A DNA stretch of 64,000 nt from Platerodrilus igneus (lineage: Eukaryota; Arthropoda; Insecta; Coleoptera; Lycidae), in the NCBI GenBank assembly GCA_036346225.1, contig JARFIW010001344.1, positions 806,001-870,000 on the forward strand. Direction: 5' to 3'. Below the pieces are notes generated by a model, which saw nothing but the letters and a program-made list of their open reading frames with translations, made no database searches and had not been told where the DNA came from. Made by a program: the position numbers and the translations under genes. Positions 54,450 through 64,000 of this stretch are shown here, piece by piece; within the stretch, counting starts at the first letter, position 1; every line of letters starts with the position of its first letter.

Positions 54450-54775
54450 GACAGGTGGGAGGTGGGAGGCGGGAGTTAGGAGGTGGGAGGTGATAGGTGG
54501 GGGGTGGGAGATGAGAGGTGCGAGTAGAGGTAGAAGGTTGCGGCGGGCGGTGGGAGGTTGGAAGTGAGAGGTGGGGGTGGGAAGATGAAGGTGGGAGATG
54601 GGCGGTGAGAGACGAGAGGTGGGAGAAGAGAGGTGGAAGGTGAGAGATGGGTGGTGTAAAGTGGGAAATGGGAGGTGGGATGCGGGGTACTGGTCGTAGG
54701 AGGTAGGAGGTGAAAAGAGTTGAGTGGGAAGTGGGAGGCGGAATGTAGTAGGTTGTGGGTGAGAGGTTATGTGTT
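54450..54775 (+). repeat. G-rich minisatellite (GGTGGGA / GGAGGTG units)
   Basis: About 40 irregular 7-8-bp units such as GTGGGAGGTGGGAGG, GGTGGGGGGTGGGAG and GGTGAGAGATGGGTGG. The open frame on the minus strand (Pro/Ser/His-rich) is a by-product of the repeat. Confidence 0.9.
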
Positions 54776-54789
54776 GTACTTCTGCGCCT

Positions 54790-57700
54790 CAATCCTTGTT
54801 CTGCATCTACCGTCCTAAAATTCTAAATTAAAATAGAGTTTTACTTGCTACATATGAATTATTGTGTAATTGAGAGGTTTGCATTCGGTTAGATTAAACT
54901 ATGTAATATTCCGGAACACATGCAGCACTTTCGTTAACAATAAACGAAACATTAATAATATTTTTAAAATGAAATTAAGCAGCATTGTTAATCAATAAAA
55001 TGTTACATTGGCAGTTTAAAGGAAGTCATTAAAGGTAATGACTTCTTTTAAATTGCTTTAAAATAATTTGTTTTAATTTCGGATTCCTTTTAAGTTTGGA
55101 TGACCATTTACTTTTGTAATTTGCAGTAATCCTGAGGATGATTTTTGCTTGCTGTAATGTGCCTAACGTTGCTGTAAATAATTGACCAACTTAAGTACAT
55201 GTAGGATGCACTAGTAAAATAAAATGCAAAACTAAGCATAACGCAAATTCTAGTAACAAAGGTTCAATTCAGTAAATATCCCTAGTAAGGAAACAATTAT
55301 ATTTCAGTTAGTTAATGACTCATTCTCTAGTTAGCAAGTTTACAAACAAGTATGTTGACTATAAAGTAAATTACTTTATTGTGTTTATAAAGGTAATCTA
55401 AATATGAATACGGTATATTACGCGACACAGGCGTGTACCGCTAATCTGCATAGTGAACGTTCTCAATCAGTTTTGCGTGACAGTTGCTCGGTTCACCCCA
55501 ATAAAATATACATATAGATTCATAGCCGTGTTGCATTTTCGGTCGCATTTCCATAGACAGGCATCCCCTTGTCAATCATCCATACTCGCTGACGGTGCTG
55601 CTTTTAAATACATTTGCTTGAAATTGTTTTTATTTCGAATTTAAAGTGGGTGTTTTGTACGACATGATGGATGTATGTTTGGAAATCTCGTTTTCGTCCG
55701 TTATCTCGGTTTTTGATTTAAAATCTTTACCCAAGGGAGAATATTGACATGTTGTACAAATACCATTTATTATGTTAAGTACTTGACAGTTCTTAAAATA
55801 AACTTATCCCTCTTATAGAGATTTACTTTTCAAATAATCTTAAAGTAATTATGCTTGAAAGCACGTAAACGAAGTAAGTGGTTCTAAGTAAAAAGTTATA
55901 ACTGCCAAAGGCCAGACAAATAAATAAGTTATCACCTCGCTTAAATATTATATCCAGAATTAAATTATGGAGAAGGATTATTATTAATAACTCTTCCACT
56001 TAATTAACGTGATGACTTCATTAAAGTAATACCTAGTCCAGTTAAATTCTGGGTCGGCAGCGATCATATTTTAATCTGTCGGATACTAATCCTTTTAGAG
56101 AACAGTTTTAATTACATGGATTCCCTGGGGAGGACTAGGGGTACTGCCATATTTTCTATTAGTGGTTCAATCTCTCTACTCGTTACAAAATTTAACGAGC
56201 ACTATTTCATTTCAGTCAATTTTCAGCTTACGTAATACATACCTAAACCTTATTTTGTTTTTAAAATACAATATGAAATTCTTTTCCATTTATGACCCTT
56301 AACAGCAGTTCCAGTCTTGCAGTCTATTTAACTGAATTATTATGGGAAAGGTTTTGTAATCTAGATTTGCTGAAAGGCATAAAAAATCAACGTCCGTTGA
56401 AGATTAAGCTTCCTTATAAAATTCAGTAGAGCTTACTTCTACTATTCACGTCGTATTGTTAAAACAGGGTTTATTTGTCTGCTTTGGAATTTAGAAATAT
56501 TAATTTGTTATGGTGTTAAAAAACGTGAAAATTCAGTTTAGTTTGATGAATATAGAGATAAGTATGTTGTTACGATTTTAGCACAGAATTTCGAACTGTG
56601 ACTGGAGAGACAATGAACGATATAAAGTTTGTAATAATATATTAATAGGAGAATTTAATGAGATGTGGGATACGGAACACAGAAAACCTATCAAGCAGGA
56701 TAGTCACTAGAAGTGTGAAACAGGAACGCCCTATAGAACATGAGACAAAAGATTGCTAAGGAAATGCATTAATGATTAAAAAGTTTTTTTGAAAATAAAG
56801 AGATTAAACTGTTAAATTGATACTATGGTAGGAGCCAGCTTAATTACTGAAAATTTTTTAATGCAACTTTAACATTTGTCAATAGAAAATATGATATCTT
56901 AAAGAAAAATAATTTAATCGTCCAGAACATTAAAAAGATTCCAACAATTAACAGTATGGTACCTTTGTATTTAAATAAAAAGGGAATGTTGTAGAGCAAG
57001 ATTTATTTTGATTATACTAGGGCTCAAGTTAGTGTGTATGATGAAGATGGACCTAATGAACAGGTTAAAAATAAAGTTTTATGTCGAGAGCAAAACTATT
57101 ATTATAGGGATTATTGTTATATGTGATAAGATGATGAATTGACCATCAACAAGGAGATTAATTGCGTTATATTGATTATACTGAAATGAGAGTAGAATAA
57201 TAAAGTTGGATCCAGTTAATTATTCTAAGGAGGCAAAAGAGCTGACTATCCCGGTGAAGATGAGTTTTAATTGAAGTGGTGCAGTGAAGTAGAAAATTAT
57301 CTAGGTGAAGTTGAGGAAAAAGTTGGTCGCACAGATAAAAAAGCAAATTGATTGAAAAACAAAATATATTAGAGTAGGATATCTGAATAAAATCTCCGAC
57401 AGAATATGTTGACCTATGTCATCGTGAAAACTAAAATGATACAATTTTTCTTTATTTTTAAAATTGCATATTCTTATTCGACTGGAAATATGTTGAGAAA
57501 AAGACGCGAATATGTATTTTTAACGAAAAGCAGGTATATAACATTCAATTGAAAAGTAGGAACCTGAATCATTAAACCTCAAAAAATTTCCATTGATAAT
57601 AAAGCTGAATACACGTTCAAATTAGTAGCTAGCAGAATAAGATAAAACAATTAACAAAAGCCATAAATCAAACGATAAAGGTTGTAGAAATAAGGCGAGT

Positions 57701-59070
57701 GACAGCAATAAATCTTGAAGAGAAGGAGCAATGTGTATAAAGGTGTTAATTAACCATAGTTTGGGGCTATTTGAACCTGAAGTTTTGTAAATATGGCATC
57801 ATTAGGCGATTCTCAATGCGACGTACGAGATTGAATCTCTATTTTAAACCAATCTAAACGTACGAACAACACCCAGGGATTGCTGGATTATTCCGAACGT
57901 GTGACTTACCGCTAGAACTCGACTATATAACCTATCAAAAGAAACCGTCAATGATTAGTTGCTAAATATATTTTTTAAACGTAACGATACTAGTATAACG
58001 GTAGTGATGTATTATAAACAGACTAGTTTAGTTGACAATTTTATAAGATTGCTGCTACTTTGAAGTAAGCAGATAATTTAAAAGTTTTAAAAATTGAAAG
58101 TAAATTAACAATAATGAACAATTATTGCAAGATAAAATTTAAATTTGAATCGAAGCATATTTGAAGCTAGAATAAATGTAGTGGTGAATTGATGATTAGA
58201 TTTTAAACAATTTGGATCATATTAGTATATGAATTTTGAAATCATATATGAACCTTTAATGGCATATGATGGCCAATTTTAAACAATTGGTATGGGTATA
58301 TTGAATAGAAACGAAATTTGATGTAATGATATTTAATGATGAAATTTCAACGATAGGAAAAACTACAACAAGTATAATTTAAACGGTAAAAAAAGAATTA
58401 TATTGTTTTAAATTTATAAAAAGACATTAATTTTATTATTTAATTAATTTAACCTACGTGGGATTTTGTTTGTAAATGTTTGTGTGAGAGAGGACAATTT
58501 GAATGGAGGATGGCCGACTTTGGTAGGTTTGGCCATTATATAATAAAAACTATTAAAAATAACTGATCACATATATCCGATGTTGAATGGAGGTTGTCAA
58601 AAGTATTCAACGTAGTTTCTAAAATTTTGTTTATAATAAGATTTAAATAGAGAAGGGTTTTAGAATGAAAATCTTAATTAGAAAAAAATACATTTTGGAC
58701 GCTGTTTAGATCGAGCGAGTAATTATTCAGTAGTTATAATTTTTTTATTTTAAACTTATGATATTGTGTGAAAAAAAGCTGTTGTGGCAATATTGGATTA
58801 TACCTTTAGATCTTAATATTTGTATAAATGTATATTTTTTGAAGATACATCTAAGATATGGTTTGTTAAAGAAACGCTATTTTGGATGTAGCAAATGTTA
58901 TTTGGATGATTGTTTGTTAAAGAATATTTCATGTCATTATAAACTTAATGTCTGATTTAAGCGGTTTCATTTAAACTAAGCTAGAAAAACAATTAGGGTA
59001 ACACCTTTACCGAATCATCTTCAGTTCACGACACTTTTACTCAGCTCCCAACATCAGTCACATTAGTTGC
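54790..59070. other. Long AT-rich stretch without recognisable genes
   Basis: Includes a strong hairpin at 55011-55056. A purine-rich section at 56540-58330 has broken frames; the longest continuous reading is 56935-57126 with one stop (YFDYTRAQVSVYDEDGPNEQ), which I cannot assign. Nothing else is supportable. Confidence 0.4.
55011..55056. repeat. 21-bp stem hairpin with 4-base loop
   Basis: GCAGTTTAAAGGAAGTCATT, A, loop AAGG, then TAATGACTTCTTTTAAATTG, C. Nineteen of 21 pairs are Watson-Crick on DNA. Confidence 0.8.
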
Positions 59071-59074
59071 AGAA

Positions 59075-59079
59075 CACAG

Positions 59080-59113
<34 letters not shown>

Positions 59114-59118
59114 CTGTG
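59075..59118. repeat. 44-bp perfect AT palindrome with CACAGCAA/TTGCTGTG ends
   Basis: CACAGCAA, then (TA)n, then TTGCTGTG. The unique 8-bp ends extend the palindrome beyond the microsatellite core. Confidence 0.85.
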
Positions 59119-61256
59119 ATATTCTCCTTTTTATGCGGGAACTGGGTCCTTTCAACAAAAAAAATTCTAGTCCCACAGATTGGGCGTCATAAACGGCTGT
59201 GATCCTCTTTTCGCCTCGGCTGCTCACCTAATGTTATAAACCTCCTCATTCATAAAAAAAAACAACACATTCCTACCAAAAACATCAACGTTAACTCTAT
59301 TTACATCAATATTCAGAATACATTAAAATTTCAAAATTAAAACTCAGCATAAATTTCAGTTTTAAAAAGAATTTCAAGATTAATTTTATTATCATTTTAA
59401 TGTGCATCCAAAATTAAAGTCCTTGTTGGATGCCTACTAATTAATATAACAATATAAGCAGACCGGAGTCTGAGTATAAAGGAGCATCTACCACCCTTTA
59501 CGTTAATTAACCAGGTTCGTCTAATTGAGCTCAAAGACATACCCAAATTTTCATCATATTACCGAACATCAAAACTAAATACCCTTTCTACTTCAACAAG
59601 CAAATTTCATCTTAAAATTAAAATTTTATGGTTAGTACAATTTCACTAAAGTCCATTTAAAGTAAATCAATTATAAAGTTATTCAACACACACAAAATGT
59701 CAAACAAAATAGTATAATTTACCTGAAGGTCACCGTCCTCGTAGCTTCAAAGTACATCGTCCCTTTAGTTAATCACACCATTCCAACAGGATTATATTTA
59801 CGGCTTCTAATTCTCAACGCTTTTAAAATTTACTCCATCACCATTTATTTAAAGTTGTTTCTGGGCTTTTCCGGAATTCATCTGTGTATATCTGACCCTT
59901 GTTTCGTGGATCCAGACACGTATTTGAACCATTTAATTATTAACACCCCGAAAAATAGCAAATAACTTCATACTTCTTTCACCAATATACGCCAAAACTG
60001 CCTACTTTTGTGTATACATTTGTCGTTGTAAATTTTGCTAATTGGTACAGTGAAACTAAATTTTATTACCTTGTATCTAAGTGCACTGAAGTACATTCAT
60101 GTTAGCACGTAAATAACCAACTATTTTGAATCACTAAAATATACGAGCAAAATTTTAAATTATTTTCTCAAACTAAAATGCACTGTTTAACATCTTCAAT
60201 CAAGTCGCGGATGTAAAAGCTTTTAACGCATCGAATAGTCAAAAGTCTAAGAGAGAGCTTGTTTATATTCATCTCGGTATATATAGCAAAAAGCCGGCAC
60301 GTCGCTTTTGTCCTCAAAACGGGTAATTCTCAAGAATTCCTCATTCTATGTTCCCAGTCTGTCGCTCGCGCGTCGATTTTTACGAATTTTCACTCGTCCC
60401 ATTTAAATTTCAGAAATTTCAACACACGGCACGCAAGCATGTCCGAGAAATAACTAATTGACTTTTATACCGAAATTGTTGTTTCTACCTCTGATATTTG
60501 CATCCTATTTTCAACCAATTGTGACCCTCGTGACGTTGCTTAAATCCCGCCTTTTACTATATGTGTCTTTGCTTGACGCATTTTCTCTTTCCTTTTCTAA
60601 CCTGTTCGTATTGGTGCAAATTGATATTCTTTATTATCGATTATATTTTAGTCCATGTGGACTGTTATCTGGGTTTAATAACCCCGTATCGCACATTCTC
60701 GTGAATATTAAACCCCGGTTTCTCCAAGATTCTTTGAAACTATTAATTATCTACAAAATTTACGCCGTATGTGATATTTAAACTACGCAGGTGTTCAAAA
60801 TAATATTAATTCTCAGAGCTTTATTTTCTGGTATTATAATCTTGGGTTTTACAAGTTTCTATAGATATTATCTGTTACTAACGGTTCAATTAACTTCAAT
60901 TAAAATTAATACTCTTTAATTTTAGTGAATCCTAATTAAATATTCAATTATTATCTGTACGTTTCGTTTAATACTCGTTGCCCAAACTTGAATCAATTCA
61001 TATAAATCTTGCACGTAATTTCCATTTGATTCTTTACTTTGGAATAATTAAATTACACGTTGAGCATTTTAAAACTGCTTATTTTTATATGAAGCGTCTT
61101 GTAAATAATTTTAATCTTTTATTTTTAATAAAACGAATGAATTTTTATTCTCCACGGGTTTTTAATAAAGCGTATTATCTAATAAACTTCCTTATACACG
61201 GTGATTAAAATTATTTGATGTAATCCATTAATTTTCTACCCTGGTTTAAATATGAG

Positions 61257-61257
<1 letters not shown>
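59119..61257. other. AT-rich stretch with one SINE-like head
   Basis: 59165-59235, on the minus strand, matches the heads at 53395-53590 (GAGCAGCCGAGGCGAAAAGA, TTTATGACGCCCAA, TGTGGGA). Frames such as 60458-60781 (Leu/Phe-rich) have no family features and look fortuitous. Confidence 0.4.

Positions 61258-61304
<47 letters not shown>
61258..61304. repeat. (TA)n microsatellite
   Basis: Twenty-three uninterrupted TA units. Confidence 0.95.
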
Positions 61305-61306
<2 letters not shown>

Positions 61307-62674
61307 TCCGACGTTGGGAGCCTATAAAAGTTTGGACTTAGGTTTTTAATAAAAGTGTTACATTAATTATTTTTGCTAGTTAAATTTAAATAAAACCACT
61401 AGAATCTGACATTAAACTATAATTATTCGAAATATTTTTTAACAAACAATCTTTCAAATAATAATTACTACATCCACAACAGCTCCTCTCTAACGAACAA
61501 TATCTTACATATAACCCATAGGAAAAGCACTTTCATACAAACGTTAAAATGTACAAGTAGAGTTCAAAATTGTCACCACGGCTTTACACTACAAATAATA
61601 TCCTAATCTAACAAAACTGTATCTTCTGTGTGATCACTCACTTATACTAAAACTAGAGTCGAAAGCCTCTTTTATAAGCAGAATGAGCACACCTCTAATC
61701 TTAATGTTATTCACCAATAACTCCTTCATTAAATCTTATTATTACAAAAATTGTCAGGGTAAGTAAGATAACTCAATAATCAAGCCTTCAAAATCTGATT
61801 TGAACATACCTGATCAATTAGTTTTAATATATTTTTCTTACGTAATGGCAAAACCTCACTGACGGCATGCCTCCATCTTCTCAAATCGAATCATCCACTT
61901 GTACACACTCTAGTCTAATTTCAAGTACTACCACACAAACGTACTTTAATCACAGAACTTAAACTAATAAATTAAATATCCCTTTTTTAAAAATTATAAG
62001 CAATGCATCATTATTTTTCACGTGAACTACGCTAGACGTTGTTGTTGTACCTGTGTAGCACGTAGTCATCCACCCATATCTTAAATTATGAAAATCGTTA
62101 AAAACTGCTAATAAACCGAATTGCCATTTAAATCCCATATATATGCATTTATTTAAATTAAAAACATTATCTTGTAGTAGTCAATTATTATTTATTTATT
62201 CTTTATTTTAATCCATTTTATGTTGTTCTAATAATTTCACTTTTATTCTGAGCGTTTAAAACATTTTCCTTTGTTATTTTAATAAAATAGGTCCAACCAC
62301 TAATACTAGTATTTTTACTACGTGATATATTATCGTTAGTTCTACTGAATCGTGATGTTTGCATGAGGATTGAATCACTAATCGACTGATCTGACTTGCA
62401 TTGGGTTATATAAGCAAGTCTCTGGTAACGTCACGTATCGGGAATCTTCATAGTAGCTCTAGTAGCCGTTTCTAGGTTTAGATTGGTTTCCAAAAATTGG
62501 GTTTGTCTTTTTAAGTAAGCATCGAGGCTCTTCATGAGTGATGCAACTTTCAAAAAGCTGCCGTTCTAATAGCCTTGTTTATAATTAGCACCATTTATCT
62601 ATACGTTATTTTATCTTTAATTCTTTCAAGGTTTTTTGCTGTAATTAATTTTATTTTATGTACTAATTAAGACA
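61305..62674. other. AT-rich non-coding stretch
   Basis: No frame or repeat partner recognised. Confidence 0.4.
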
Positions 62675-63086
62675 ATGTCGTTTGCTTTTTTTGTTCCATT
62701 CTAGCACTGCATTATTCTAGATGTTCGATGAACGCGTTTTTCAAATGAAATACACTTTCTTAGTTTTTTTTAATATCCATTGATAGTTTAAATAAATACG
62801 CTTTCATCTAAATACCAACGAATGTTTGATATTAATTGAAATTAAAATATTGTACAAGCGACCTTATATTTTTTGAAACGATGTTGTTTGCCTTTTCTGT
62901 TCCATTCTAGCACTGCATTATTTTAGACGTTCGATGAACGCGTTTCTCAATTGAAATACTTTCCTAGTTTCTTTTAATATCCATTGATATTTTAAATGAA
63001 TACGCTTTCATCTAAATACCAACGAATGTTTGATATTAATTGAAATTAGAATATTGTACACGCGACCTTATATCTTCTGAAGCGAT
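62675..63086. repeat. 206-bp tandem duplication
   Basis: 62675-62880 and 62881-63086 match closely (for example GTTCCATTCTAGCACTGCAT and ACGCTTTCATCTAAATACCA, then ACGAATGTTTGATATTAATT in both), roughly 90 percent by eye. Two units only. Confidence 0.9.
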
Positions 63087-64000
63087 CGGTTTCCTTTGAA
63101 CATAAATACGATCAAATCGAAGTTTTTATAACAATTACGTTTTTACGCAATTCATATAACAAAAGTGTAGACAGATCTCTTCAAAAACGTCTTTCTACAC
63201 TATTTTGTTGTCATTAAGATATATATTGCTACGATATCGCCAAACGCCCGGTTTGTTTAACGCTCAGCTGCTTTGCTGACCGCCACCTCTATGTGCTTCC
63301 AAAGTATCTAAGTTAATTTTACAATCAACACAATTAAATTTATGCCTCGACTAGCTCAGTTATATCCCGCACAGAGTGAACGACGATATGATAACAGAGA
63401 ATATTTACTCACTCCCCTTTAACACTTCATAAAGCTGAAAAAGACTAACGAAATTTGCCAAATTTTGAATAATAGGCTAGGAAAATGTACAATTTATAAC
63501 TTTACGTCATTGTATTATCATTAGCTATAAAAACTCTTAAATCAAATGAAAATAAATATTTTGTTCACTAACAAAGTTTTAAGCAATTAAAGCTAGCAAA
63601 AATAATTATGTTTTATATTGAATGCTTCGTTGAACGCCCAAAAAACTATTCCCCTTTTAACGTAATTTTTATGTACCAACTAAAGTTTTTTGTTGATCTT
63701 TTACACAAAAAGTTACCTATATTATATATGAGTTTTAGGCTTACAAATATTCAAGAAATTATAAAAATAAATTCTGACATTGTATCCATCTGTTGACTCC
63801 TACGGAGGCTTCCTGAACCAAATCGATTGCTAGTTCCAGTCCTTGACCCTTAGCTTGGATTTTAACTTAGTAATTCGCAGTTTTTCAATAACTTGTAGAC
63901 GTTCTTTAGTAACTTCTTTAGTTGCTTATTTAATTTAACATCATTACTTAGATAATTAATTAGATCATTTTGTAGAACATTACTTAGATATTGCTTAGAC
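63087..64000. other. AT-rich non-coding stretch to the window end
   Basis: The short frame at 63608-63796 has no family features. 63344-63375 has a tRNA A-box-like CTAGCTCAGTT but no T-arm downstream. Confidence 0.4.

Noticed and set aside
54394..54792. Pro/Ser/His-rich 132-residue protein on the minus strand
   Set aside because: Translation of the G-rich minisatellite; its sequence follows the repeat period and not a protein fold.
60458..60781. 107-codon Leu/Phe-rich frame resembling a membrane protein
   Set aside because: Composition follows the T-rich strand; no conserved motif, promoter or neighbouring coding supports it.
63344..63420. tRNA-like start CCTCGACTAGCTCAGTTATA
   Set aside because: The D-arm resemblance is not followed by a T-arm or matching acceptor stem within 90 bases.

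Overview
The window looks like repeat-rich DNA from an arthropod nuclear genome, most likely an insect. It is strongly AT-rich. The recognisable content is animal mobile-element families: craniofacial-development-protein-2-like LINE endonucleases, Ty3/gypsy and BEL/Pao retrotransposons, and a Penelope-like element. There are also relics of a Polinton/Maverick or adintovirus-like DNA virus. I found no convincing intact host gene, no rRNA or functional tRNA gene and no CRISPR array. Almost every coding region is broken by stops or frameshifts.

Layout, left to right. At 1.86-3.23 kb lies a minus-strand LINE 5' end with an APE endonuclease. At 4.85-11.08 kb lies a decayed plus-strand Ty3/gypsy element (gag, protease, RT-RNase H, integrase). 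Its pol reading frame is almost continuous but carries eight TGA/TAG stops and no TAA. From 11.1 to 20.3 kb lies an endogenous virus-like block. It holds a major-capsid N-terminal relic, then a 3.1-kb module present twice head to tail at about 99.7 percent identity (penton-like protein, hydrophobic protein plus adenain-like protease, PLA2-like protein, divergent zinc-finger gene), then a broken protein-primed type DNA polymerase B. Polymerase-derived tandem repeats and a cluster of TAATGAG/CTCATTA hairpins follow. A second LINE copy sits at 22.96-24.48 kb.

From 27.6 to 44.2 kb lies a minus-strand gypsy provirus (LTRs near 27.62-28.19 and 31.58-32.09 kb, integrase and RNase H relics between). 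Its 5' LTR is split by a 12,066-bp element at 32,091-44,156. That insertion is flanked by the 8-bp duplication TATCTTTA and consists of two inverted arms of about 6.2 and 5.6 kb around a 273-bp spacer. The arms carry mirrored copies of at least five small genes that I do not recognise, some with TATA boxes and possible short introns. I see no transposase, integrase or polymerase. This is the best candidate for an undescribed system. Fragments related to one of its genes also lie at 3.35 kb and beside the virus block at 11.15 kb.

From 44.2 to 64 kb there is a BEL/Pao gag joined to a Penelope-like RT (47.6-49.4 kb), a separate Penelope GIY-YIG fragment (53.6-53.9 kb), SINE-like tRNA heads, a G-rich minisatellite, AT microsatellites, tandem duplications and otherwise featureless AT-rich DNA.
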